A DNA stretch of 34,247 nucleotides from Plesiocystis pacifica SIR-1 (GTDB lineage Bacteria; Myxococcota_A; Polyangia; Nannocystales; Nannocystaceae), in NCBI RefSeq assembly GCF_000170895.1, contig NZ_ABCS01000104.1, positions 1 through 34,247 on the forward strand, read 5' to 3'. Made by a program: the position numbers and the translations under genes. This document shows positions 1 to 6,666 of the stretch, one piece after another. The notes below the pieces were generated by a model, which was not told where the DNA came from, searched no databases, and worked only from the letters and a program-made list of their open reading frames with translations. Position 1 is the first letter of the stretch, and every line of letters starts with the position of its first letter.

Positions 1-846
1 AAACGCGAACTGGTCCGAGCGCGCGTCGATGTGGCCGGCCCGGATCTGCTCTGGCGCCATGTAGCGGATCGTGCCGACCATGGCCCCGGTCACGCTCAGG
101 CGCTCGCCGAGGGAGGGCAGGGGGCGCGGTCCCGAGGCCGCCGAGCTCTCGCTTCCGTCCGCGCGCGCGGCCTCGGGGTTCTCGGGAGCCTCCGGGCCTT
201 GGGGGGCCTCGGGCAGGGCGGCGCCGTCGTCGATCGCCAGGCCAAAGTCGGCGATGCGAGCCCGGCCGTCCTTGCCCATCAGCACGTTCTCGGCCTTGAA
301 GTCGCGGTGGACCACGCCGACCGCATGGACGGCGGCCAGGCCCCGGCCGGCGTCGATGAACTGGGTGAGGATCGCTCGCCAGTCGTGGGCCTCGGACTCG
401 AGCCAGGCCGCGAGGGTCTGGCCCTCGACGAACTCCATGGCGAGGAAGGTCCGCTCCTCGTGCTCGCCGATCTCGTAGACCTGGACGACGTTGGGGTGAG
501 ACAGGCGCGCGAGGGCCCTGGCCTCCCGGCGCAGGCGCTCTTGAGCCCGGTCGTTGACGCCGGCCCCGAGCACGCGCTTGATGGCCACGCGCCGCTCGAG
601 CTTCTCGTCCTGCGCGAGGTAGACCTCGCCCATGCCGCCCGCGCCGATCCGGTTGAGGATGCGGTAGCGGCCGATGAACAGCTCCTGGGCCTGGCCAAAG
701 AGCGCCTTGCGGGCCGCCGCGACGGCGCGCCGATGCTCGAAGCTCGACTCGGGCCGGTGCGGCGGGTCGGTGCGACGCTCGGCCGAGTCCTGCGTGGGCG
801 CGTACTCGGGAGTGTCCCCGAGGCTGGGCTCGCGGGTCGCGTTCAT
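1..846 (-). CDS. Ser/Thr protein kinase, N-terminal part (runs off left edge)
   Basis: The reverse strand reads as an uninterrupted frame of 282 codons from an ATG at 846 to the window edge. After about 58 residues rich in charge and proline comes a Hanks-type kinase domain: glycine loop GAGGMGEVY (residues about 69-76), the ATP-anchoring lysine in VAIK (K90), catalytic HRDFKAEN (180-187), DFG (200-202), then GTIRYMAPEQ and RSDQFAF at the edge. The essential residues are present, so it should be an active kinase. The DFG-to-APE segment holds an unusually long Ala/Pro/Glu-rich insertion of about 50 residues. The gene lies 124 bp behind the ECF sigma gene at 971-1600 on the same strand, a sigma/kinase pairing repeated at 27852-34247. 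Everything after the activation segment is outside the window, so accessory sensor domains are unknown. The start is the first plausible ATG; no strong ribosome binding site is visible. Confidence 0.9.
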   Translation of the reverse strand, partial: MNATREPSLGDTPEYAPTQDSAERRTDPPHRPESSFEHRRAVAAARKALFGQAQELFIGRYRILNRIGAGGMGEVYLAQDEKLERRVAIKRVLGAGVNDRAQERLRREARALARLSHPNVVQVYEIGEHEERTFLAMEFVEGQTLAAWLESEAHDWRAILTQFIDAGRGLAAVHAVGVVHRDFKAENVLMGKDGRARIADFGLAIDDGAALPEAPQGPEAPENPEAARADGSESSAASGPRPLPSLGERLSVTGAMVGTIRYMAPEQIRAGHIDARSDQFAF

Positions 847-970
847 GGCGGTGGCTCGGGACAGGGTGGCCTCGACGACAAAGGGCTCGACGGGCAACCT
901 CCGGGTAGAGGGCCGTCCTCTCTCGAAGTGATCCTCGCGGACGGGGTGTCCAAGCTCGGGGGGAGGATCG

Positions 971-1600
971 TCATCCGAGGCGCTGCTCGAGCTGCTGGCG
1001 CAGCTGCGAGGCCCAGTCGTCCAGGCCGTTGACGGTACTCTCGAGCAGCTGCGGGGACTCCGCGAGCTGGACCATGGCCTGGCGCAGGAGCGCCCGCGCC
1101 TTGGTCAGCCGGCTGCGCATCGCCGAGTGGGAAATCTCCATGATTTCAGCGATCTGCGCGGCGTTGAGGCCCTCCCAGTAGTAGAGCTCGAGGGCGACCT
1201 GGTGCTCCACGGGCAGGCGGCGCAGGCCCTCGAGCAGGAGCCGCTGCTCGCGACAGGCGCCCAGCAGGGTCGAGGGCCCGGGGGCGAGCTCGGCCATGGA
1301 CTCGACCTCCGGATCGACCTCGCGCCCCCGGGTGAGCCGGCGGAGGTGCTCGCGCAACACGTTGCGGGCCACGCCGAGCACGAAGCCGCGGAAGGCGACC
1401 CCGTCGCGGATTCGCTCGCGGCCCTCGACGAGGCGCAGGAAGGTCTGCTGGATCAGATCGTCGGTGCCCGAGCGCACCTTGTTCTCGAAGAATCGGCCCA
1501 CGGCGTCGGCGTGGCGGTCGAAGAGCTGGGCGCCGGCGGAGTTGTCTCCGCCGCGCCATTGGCCCAAGAGCTGTGCATCGAGCTGCCAGTTCGCCGTCAC
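971..1600 (-). CDS. ECF-type RNA polymerase sigma factor
   Basis: This 209-residue protein has the two helical regions of ECF sigma factors. Region 2 includes ELFDRHADAV, then DDLIQQTFLRLVEG and FVLGVARNVLREHLRR (about residues 25-90). Region 4 reads LRRLPVEHQVALELYYWEG followed by the helix-turn-helix NAAQIAEIMEISHSAMRSRL (about 125-170). A C-terminal extension of about 35 residues follows, with LLESTVNGLDDW. The same extension pattern (VLESTLGGLDRWV) is seen in the sigma factor at 18241-18843, so the two belong to one subfamily. It directs RNA polymerase to specific promoters. Its downstream neighbour is a Ser/Thr kinase, which suggests control by phosphorylation rather than a classical anti-sigma factor; no anti-sigma gene is visible. 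The start gives the normal length for the subfamily. Confidence 0.93.
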   Translation of the reverse strand: MTANWQLDAQLLGQWRGGDNSAGAQLFDRHADAVGRFFENKVRSGTDDLIQQTFLRLVEGRERIRDGVAFRGFVLGVARNVLREHLRRLTRGREVDPEVESMAELAPGPSTLLGACREQRLLLEGLRRLPVEHQVALELYYWEGLNAAQIAEIMEISHSAMRSRLTKARALLRQAMVQLAESPQLLESTVNGLDDWASQLRQQLEQRLG

Positions 1601-1757
1601 GGAGGCACAGCATAGCGTGCCTTGGGGGACGCGCCGCCACCGGCGAGCCCGAGCGCGAGTAGGGGAGACTCACCGGGTCCAGAGGCTGTTTCGCGGCGCC
1701 TGGGAAAAAGCGGAATCTGCTTGGACACTTTTATCTGGTTCGACACTTCGACAGTGG

Positions 1758-2276
1758 ATGCGGGAACCAGTGTGTGACATGAGGGAGCTGTCCCGGGCCT
1801 ACCGGGAGCATTGGGACTACGTGCTGCTGATCCTCGGGCGCTACGGCGTCCCGGATGCGATGCGCGAGGACGCGGCGCAAGAGGTGTTCATCGTCGCCCA
1901 CCGCCGGTGGGCAGACCTGGAGCACGGCGCGTCGGTGCGCGCGTGGCTCTACGGCATCGCGCGTCGCGTGGCCTCGACCCAGCGCCGCGGGGCTCGACGC
2001 CGGACGCACCGGATGCTCCGAGTACCGTCGCCCGAGCCGGCCTTGGGCCTGGACGAGGCGGTCGAGCGCGAGCGGGCTCAGCGGGCCCTGACCCGGGCGA
2101 TCGAGGGCCTCGAGGGGGACAAGCGCCGGGTGTTCGAGATGGCCAGCGAGGACGGTCGCTCGGGACCAGAGATCGCCGAGAGCCTGGGCGTGGGGATCAA
2201 CACGGTGTACTCGCGCCTGCGCCTGGCTCGGGCCCAAGTCGTCAGCGACGCCCGCCGCCTGTGCGCCGCGTGCTAG
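1758..2276 (+). CDS. ECF-type RNA polymerase sigma factor (second, divergent)
   Basis: A protein of about 172 residues, divergent from the sigma gene at 971-1600 across a 157-bp gap. Region 2 is seen as YREHWDYVLLILGRYGVP, then AREDAAQEVF-like sequence and AWLYGIARRVAS. Region 4 reads LEGDKRRVFEMASEDGRSG followed by the helix-turn-helix EIAESLGVGINTVYSRLRLAR. The end (DARRLCAAC) is short, without the long C-terminal extension of the other sigma factors here, so it belongs to a different ECF subgroup. In-frame ATGs occur at 1758 and 1779; neither has a convincing ribosome binding site and either gives a normal N-terminus. The next gene, a PqqB-like lipoprotein, starts 21 bp after its stop on the same strand and may be co-transcribed. 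No anti-sigma gene is apparent. Confidence 0.9.
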   Translation: MREPVCDMRELSRAYREHWDYVLLILGRYGVPDAMREDAAQEVFIVAHRRWADLEHGASVRAWLYGIARRVASTQRRGARRRTHRMLRVPSPEPALGLDEAVERERAQRALTRAIEGLEGDKRRVFEMASEDGRSGPEIAESLGVGINTVYSRLRLARAQVVSDARRLCAAC

Positions 2277-2297
2277 GGCGCGACGTAGCATGGTCGG

Positions 2298-3428
2298 GTG
2301 GTGAGCCCGAGCGCGCGTGTTGGTCCGAGTATCGAATTTGGTTCGTTGGTCTCGCTCGTCGGGCTGCTCGGTTGCGACGGCGGGGCGCCTTCGAAGGCTC
2401 CGCCCCCGGTCTCGGATCCAGTCTCCGCCCCAGCCGAGGCCGAGACGAAGGCCGCGCTCGAGCCTCGCGCCGACTCGGCCCCGCGGAAGGCGACGGGTCC
2501 GCGCCTGCGCGTCCTGGGCATCGCCCAAGATGGCGGCCTGCCCCACGTCGCCTGCGACTGCGTGCGCTGCGAGGCCGCGCGCGTCGAACCCTCGCGGGCC
2601 AGCTTCGTGGCGAGCCTGGGGATCATCGGCGCCGACGATCGCGGGCTGTGGTTGATCGACGCGACCCCGGACTTGCCCGCGCAGCTCGAGCTCTTGGGCG
2701 ACGTGCTCGAGCGCCGTCACGCCGCGGGCTCGGAGGGCCAGCCGACCCTCGGCCGCGTCGATCGCAGCCCCCTCGACGGGATCGCCCTGACCCACGCGCA
2801 CATGGGCCACTACCTCGGCCTGGCGCACCTGGGCTTCGAGGCGGGCAGCACCTCGGGGGTGCGCGTGCTGGCGAGCGCGCGCATGGTCGACTTTTTGCGG
2901 GCCAACGCGCCCTGGGACCAGCTCGTCGCCCTCGCCAACATCGCGCCCGCGGTCGCGCCCCCGGGGGAGGCCATCGAGCTGCGCGCTGGCGACGGAACGA
3001 GCTTGGGCGTGCGCGCGACGGCGCTGAGCGTGCCGCACCGCGGGGAGTACACCGACACCTACGCCTGGTACATCGAGGGCGCCCGGGCCAAGGCCCTCTA
3101 CGTCCCCGACACCAACCCCTGGCCGCAATGGACGGCGGAGGCAGGCCTCGACCTCGACGCGGTCCTCGACGGCGTCGATCTGCTCCTCGTCGACGCGACC
3201 TTCTACTCCGGCGACGAGCTCCCCGGCCGCGACACCACCAAGATCGGCCACCCCCTCGTCGTCGACACCATGGCGCTGCTGGAGGGGCGGCTCAGCGAGG
3301 ACTTCGCGGTGTGGTTCGTGCATCTGAACCACTCCAACCCCGCCCTCGATCCGCGCTCGCCCGAGCGCGCGGCGATCGAGGCGAGGGGCTTTCGGGTCGC
3401 CACGGTGGGCGACGAGTTCGCGCTCTAG
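2298..3428 (+). CDS. PqqB-like metallo-beta-lactamase-fold lipoprotein
   Basis: This 376-residue protein starts with GTG at 2298 (or 2301); an in-frame stop at 2286 limits the start. A hydrophobic stretch ends in a lipobox-like LLGC (C26), followed by a Pro/Ala-rich linker, so a membrane-anchored extracytoplasmic lipoprotein is likely. From about residue 69 the sequence resembles PqqB: RVLGIAQDGGLPH, a CxCxxC zinc knuckle (C86, C88, C91), then THAHMGHYLGL (165-175) in place of the usual HxHxDH motif, SVPHRGEY, YVPDTNPW, DATFYSGDE and FVHLNHSNP. PqqB takes part in pyrroloquinoline quinone biosynthesis. No pqqA, pqqC, pqqD or pqqE is present here and PqqB itself is cytoplasmic, so this is probably an orphan paralogue with its own hydrolase or oxygenase-like role. 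It probably forms an operon with the sigma gene just upstream. Confidence 0.82.
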   Translation: MVSPSARVGPSIEFGSLVSLVGLLGCDGGAPSKAPPPVSDPVSAPAEAETKAALEPRADSAPRKATGPRLRVLGIAQDGGLPHVACDCVRCEAARVEPSRASFVASLGIIGADDRGLWLIDATPDLPAQLELLGDVLERRHAAGSEGQPTLGRVDRSPLDGIALTHAHMGHYLGLAHLGFEAGSTSGVRVLASARMVDFLRANAPWDQLVALANIAPAVAPPGEAIELRAGDGTSLGVRATALSVPHRGEYTDTYAWYIEGARAKALYVPDTNPWPQWTAEAGLDLDAVLDGVDLLLVDATFYSGDELPGRDTTKIGHPLVVDTMALLEGRLSEDFAVWFVHLNHSNPALDPRSPERAAIEARGFRVATVGDEFAL

Positions 3429-3434
3429 CGCGGG

Positions 3435-3851
3435 CTACTCGATGGAAATGGAGATGGAGCTGCCGGGCTTGCACATGCCGGCGGTCGAGTGGCACGCCTT
3501 GCCGCTGCAGCTGTGCGCGCTGCAGCCCACGCCCGAAGGCGCGCAGCCGGTCCCCGTGCAGCCGTTGGCGCAAGAGCTGATGCAGCTCTTGTTGAAGGGG
3601 ACGACCTCGCCGTCTTCGGTGTAGCCGAGGAAGTCCTGGCTCTTGACGATCTCACGCACGTTGTCGGGTCCTGCGCGCTCTTCGACGCGGAGCTCGCCGA
3701 CGGGCTCGACGGCGCTGAACTCCACGTCCGAGACATCGACGCCTGCCATGTCGAGGTCGGCGGTGGACTCGACGTCTTCGACGCAGGCGGTGCTGGCCAG
3801 AGTGAGGAGGAGGGTCGCAATGGAGGTGAGGGGAGCGATGTGGGTCTTCAT
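3435..3851 (-). CDS. Small lipoprotein with eight-cysteine repeat tail
   Basis: The 138-residue protein starts at the ATG at 3851, which puts a clean lipoprotein signal peptide at the N-terminus: MKTH, hydrophobic core, lipobox STAC (C23). The open frame extends further upstream, but that part lacks signal-peptide character. Residues 24-85 are acidic. The tail (90-127) holds eight cysteines at 90, 94, 98, 103, 110, 115, 120 and 127. Two 13-residue segments, CTGTGCAPSGVGC (98-110) and CSGKACHSTAGMC (115-127), share the pattern CxGx[GA]Cx6C. The protein ends SSISISIE. It could be disulfide-rich and surface exposed, or a precursor-like peptide, but I do not recognise a family. It converges with the PqqB-like gene (6 bp between stops), and three DNA dyads lie 50-112 bp upstream. 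Confidence 0.78.
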   Translation of the reverse strand: MKTHIAPLTSIATLLLTLASTACVEDVESTADLDMAGVDVSDVEFSAVEPVGELRVEERAGPDNVREIVKSQDFLGYTEDGEVVPFNKSCISSCANGCTGTGCAPSGVGCSAHSCSGKACHSTAGMCKPGSSISISIE

Positions 3852-3900
3852 GGTCTTTGCTTCGCGGCTGGGAATTCCTTGCCGGCCGCGTGGCCCGAGT

Positions 3901-3963
3901 ACGCCAGGGGCGTCGCGCGGGGCAATACGCCGATCGGCGTATCCGCCGTCTGGAGGACAGACG
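3901..3963. promoter_or_regulatory. Cluster of three inverted repeats (operator-like)
   Basis: Three dyads lie within 63 bp in the 225-bp gap between the divergent genes starting at 3851 (minus) and 4077 (plus). The first is ACGCC-AGG-GGCGT (3901-3913). The second is a perfect 18-bp palindrome, ATACGCCGATCGGCGTAT (3925-3942). The third is CGTCTG-GAGGA-CAGACG (3947-3963). The first two share the half-site ACGCC/GGCGT with 3- and 4-base spacers. This looks like a binding region for a dimeric regulator controlling the cysteine-rich lipoprotein, the MYXO-CTERM gene, or both. The dyads are seen directly; the function is inferred. Confidence 0.55.
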
Positions 3964-4076
3964 CCCAAGCGCCTTCAAATCATGATCTCTCACTACGCCT
4001 CGCTCTGGGTTGGCCACCTCAAAAATAGCTTCGCACCGCCTGATCGGTTGAGGGCGCGGCGGGTACATCCCAATCG

Positions 4077-4919
4077 ATGATCGACTCACTTTTTCGGACT
4101 ACCTTCGCCATGGGCGTTGCCTTCGCAGCCACCCTCAGCCTGGCGCCAGCGACGGCGACGGCCGCCGAGGTCATGTGCTCCAACGACTTCGGTTCATGCA
4201 CCGTCTCCAACGAGGGCTTCGGCTCGATCTTCTGCCTGTGCGAGGGCGGCGGGGACGGGGGAACGACCGGCGGGGGCTTGCTCGACGGGCTCAGCGAGGC
4301 CGAGCTGATGGAGATCTGCGAGAGCTGGCTGGAGGGCTGCGTGGAGTCGGAGTCCGAGTCGGAGTCCTGGGGAGGCGAGAGCACGACCGGGGGCTTCGAG
4401 ACCTTCGGCGAGGAGGGCTTCGAGACGACCTTTGGCGGTGAAGGCGAGACGACCTTCGGCGGTGAAGGCGAGACCACCGCGGGCGGCGGGACCTTCGGTG
4501 AGGAAGGCTTCGAGACCTTCGGGGAAGAAGACAGCGGGGGCCCGCTCGACACGGACACGGGCGGGGGCGAGGGGACCACGGGCACGGGCGGGGGCACGGC
4601 CGACTCGGGCGAAGGCGACGACGCGGCGGACGAAGACGGCTCGACGGGCGCCGGCTCGACGAGCGGCTCGGGGGAGTCTGGGACGGACGGCGGCGGATCC
4701 GAGGGGCGGGGCAGCACGGACGACGGCGCGGGGACGGACGAAGCGGCAGACGAAGCCGCGGACGTGGGCGAGACGGTGGGCGGTGGGACCGGCGGCGGCC
4801 AAGAGCTCGACGAGACGGGCTGCAGCTGTTCGGCCGAAGACGCCGGGAGCCTGCGCAACATGGGCCTGGCGATCGTGCTGCTCGTCGGCGCCTTCGGGCT
4901 GCGCCGCCGCAACGGCTAG
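4077..4919 (+). CDS. Low-complexity secreted protein with MYXO-CTERM-like sorting tail
   Basis: The 280-residue protein begins with a Sec signal peptide (about residues 1-29, ending ATATAAE; an internal ATG at 4110 would also leave one). A short cysteine-containing head (about 33-65, CSNDFGSC and FCLCEGG) and an acidic segment with LMEICESWLEGC come next. About 150 residues are almost only G, E, T, S, D and F, including a repeated ETTFGGEG octapeptide. The C-terminus has CSCSAED (C249, C251), a hydrophobic helix GLAIVLLVGAFGL and RRRNG. That arrangement of a CxC-type motif, a transmembrane helix and a basic end matches MYXO-CTERM sorting signals, which are cut and anchored at the surface in myxobacteria. 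The role is unknown; the middle is probably a flexible spacer. Its divergent neighbour is the cysteine-rich lipoprotein. Confidence 0.82.
   Translation: MIDSLFRTTFAMGVAFAATLSLAPATATAAEVMCSNDFGSCTVSNEGFGSIFCLCEGGGDGGTTGGGLLDGLSEAELMEICESWLEGCVESESESESWGGESTTGGFETFGEEGFETTFGGEGETTFGGEGETTAGGGTFGEEGFETFGEEDSGGPLDTDTGGGEGTTGTGGGTADSGEGDDAADEDGSTGAGSTSGSGESGTDGGGSEGRGSTDDGAGTDEAADEAADVGETVGGGTGGGQELDETGCSCSAEDAGSLRNMGLAIVLLVGAFGLRRRNG
4422..4469 (+). repeat. Two-copy 24-bp in-frame tandem repeat
   Basis: Two adjacent 24-bp units, differing at one third-codon position, encode the octapeptide ETTFGGEG twice inside the MYXO-CTERM protein. A partial third copy (GAGACC) follows. Units in frame and nearly identical at the DNA level suggest recent slippage-type expansion of the spacer region. 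Confidence 0.8.
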
Positions 4920-4968
4920 CGGACCGTTGAACTCGCCGCGGTTGGGAGGCTCGGCTTCGGGCCCCTCA

Positions 4969-5952
4969 TCAGATTGGTCCGTTGACCGCGTGGGGCAGGG
5001 CCTCGCCGCGGACCCCCGCGAGCAAGTTGGCGCAGGCCAGCTCGGCCATGCGCCGGCGGGTCGCGCGGGTGGCCGAGCCGATGTGCGGGACGATGAAGCA
5101 GCCCGGCGTCTGGTAGAGGGGGTGCTCGGGCGGCAGCGGCTCGGGCGAGGTCACGTCGAGGGCCGCGCCTGCGATCTGTCCGGCCTCGAGCGCGGCTTGC
5201 AGCGCGACCTGGTCGACCACGTCGCCTCGGGCCGTGTTGACGAGCAGCGCCGAGGGCTTCATGCGCCCCAGGGCGGCGGCGTCGATGAGGTGGCGGGTGT
5301 CGGGGCGCAGGGGCACGTGCAGGCTGACGACGTCGGCGCGGGCGAGCAGCGCGTCGAGCTCGACGCGGGTCGCCCCGAGCTCCGGGGGCGCGGGGGCGTC
5401 GGAGCGGCGGGTGTAGAGGATGTCCATGCCGAAGGCGCGGGCGCGCTGGGCCACGGCCAGGCCGATCTTGCCCAGGCCGACGACGCCCAGGGTCGCGCCG
5501 CGCAGCTCCAGGCCCAGCCAGCCCGTGGGGCTCCAGGTCTGCCACCGACCCTCGCGGGCGTCGAGGCTGGCGGCCGGCAGGTTGCGGGCGGCGCTGAGCA
5601 ACAGAGCCATGGCCAGGTCGGCGGTCGCGTCGGTGAGCACCCCCGGCGTGTTGCCGACGCGGATCGAGCGGGCCGTGCACGCGGGCACGTCGACGTTGTC
5701 GAAGCCCACGGCCATGTTGCTGACCACGCGCAGCTCGGGGAAGGCGTCGAGGAGCGCGGCGTCGACGGGGCGGGTCAGCAAGGTCAGCAGCCCGACGACC
5801 CGACGGCGGGTCTCGAGCTCGAGGCCCAGGACCGCGTCGAGGTCGTCGCGGAGCTCGAAGGCGCCGACGTCCGCGGCCGCGTGCACGCTGGCGAGCCAGT
5901 CGGGGGGCAGGACCTCGGGCACGAGGACGAGGGGGGCGGCGGTCGTGCGCAT
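4969..5952 (-). CDS. D-2-hydroxyacid dehydrogenase (glyoxylate/hydroxypyruvate reductase-like)
   Basis: The 327-residue length is normal for NAD(P)-dependent D-2-hydroxyacid dehydrogenases, which interconvert 2-keto acids (for example glyoxylate or hydroxypyruvate) and D-2-hydroxy acids. Visible signatures are the catalytic-domain NMAVGFDNVDV (about 79-89) and the Rossmann loop VGLGKIG (158-164). The catalytic triad is R242 in NTARGDVVD, E271 in DVTSPEPLP and H290 in VPHIGSA. It begins 7 bp after the stop of the zinc-finger/histone-fold gene on the same strand, so the two form an operon. The glycerate kinase at 18917-20419 could act on the same metabolite pool, but it is far away and the link is speculative. 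The exact substrate cannot be told from sequence. Confidence 0.93.
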   Translation of the reverse strand: MRTTAAPLVLVPEVLPPDWLASVHAAADVGAFELRDDLDAVLGLELETRRRVVGLLTLLTRPVDAALLDAFPELRVVSNMAVGFDNVDVPACTARSIRVGNTPGVLTDATADLAMALLLSAARNLPAASLDAREGRWQTWSPTGWLGLELRGATLGVVGLGKIGLAVAQRARAFGMDILYTRRSDAPAPPELGATRVELDALLARADVVSLHVPLRPDTRHLIDAAALGRMKPSALLVNTARGDVVDQVALQAALEAGQIAGAALDVTSPEPLPPEHPLYQTPGCFIVPHIGSATRATRRRMAELACANLLAGVRGEALPHAVNGPI

Positions 5953-5959
5953 CGGGCCC

Positions 5960-6442
5960 TCACTTGGGCAGGAAGTCGCGGTCGAGCACGGTCTTGCGCC
6001 CGTCCTTCTTGGCCCGATCGATGGCCCGATCGCACATGTCGCGCAGCTTCTCCGAGAGTACGTCCATGACCGCGTCGGAGGTCCGCAGCTCGCCCGCCGC
6101 GGCGATGTAGGCCTTGAGCGCCTTGGTCACGACGAGGGTGTCCTTGGGCAAGCTCGGGTCCCGGCGCTTGACCGGGGCGATGCGCCGCCTGCCCGTGCGC
6201 GGCTTGTCCTTGTGGCGCTCGGCGGAGCGCGGCTCGGCGCCCGGGGTCGCCGGGGCGACGCGATCTTCGGCGTGGGCTTCCCGGTGTCCAGCGATGGGCA
6301 CGTGGGCATCCCAGCAGTCCATGGAGCAGAACACCATCGCCGAGCGCTTGCGGTTGCAGGTCGAGACGCTGCACACCAGGTAAGGCGCGCCGCAGGCGAT
6401 GGCGGTCTTGCAGCGGCTGCAGTGGCGCCAGGTGGCAGGCAT
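5960..6442 (-). CDS. Zinc-finger protein with C-terminal histone fold
   Basis: The 160-residue reading starts at the ATG at 6442; an in-frame GTG at 6457 is possible. Residues 8-53 carry an eight-ligand zinc-binding pattern: C8-x2-C11, C24-x4-C29, C39-x3-C43, H47-x5-H53. This is similar to cross-brace HIT/MYND-type fingers. A basic, Pro/Arg/Lys-rich linker spans 60-98. Residues 101-160 look like a histone fold: a helix ending KAYIAAAG, loop 1 with LRTSDAV, a long central helix DVLSEKLRDMCDRAIDRAKK, and loop 2 GRKTVLDRDF. The RxS and GRKT loop residues correspond to RVSDDA and GRKTIKAED of archaeal histones such as HMfB, which contact DNA. It should therefore dimerise and bind DNA, with the finger binding protein or DNA. 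It is the first gene of an operon with the dehydrogenase at 4969-5952. Confidence 0.75.
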   Translation of the reverse strand: MPATWRHCSRCKTAIACGAPYLVCSVSTCNRKRSAMVFCSMDCWDAHVPIAGHREAHAEDRVAPATPGAEPRSAERHKDKPRTGRRRIAPVKRRDPSLPKDTLVVTKALKAYIAAAGELRTSDAVMDVLSEKLRDMCDRAIDRAKKDGRKTVLDRDFLPK

Positions 6443-6516
6443 GGCTAAAGCTACCACGCGGGTCGGCCTGGAAGAGCCCGCAAAGACACCGTCGTCCGCG
6501 CGTGCTAGAGGGGGGC

Positions 6517-6666
6517 ATGCGCGCAGACATCGACGAGTTTGTCCGGGCTGCGATGGACGGGGACCTCGACGCGGTCTGGGCTCGGTGCTCCCCGAGGACG
6601 ACAGCTAGGGAGTCGCGAGCAGCTGCGCCGGGTCGAGGGTCCCCAGGGGATCGGGCTCGACGGTGA
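6517..6666 (+). other. Short possible gene remnant
   Basis: A 49-codon frame starts at an ATG preceded by AGAGGGGGG. Its first 23 residues (MRADIDEFVRAAMDGDLDAV, then WAR) read like a genuine acidic helical N-terminus, similar to ankyrin-type starts. The rest is Arg/Pro-rich nonsense overlapping the 3' end of the opposite gene at 6605. In another frame the sequence ends VLPEDDS-stop at 6608. This may be a start and an end left after an internal deletion. The evidence is weak. Confidence 0.2.

Noticed and set aside
2298..3428. True pqqB in a PQQ operon
   Set aside because: No other pqq gene is present. The protein has a lipobox and an altered metal motif.
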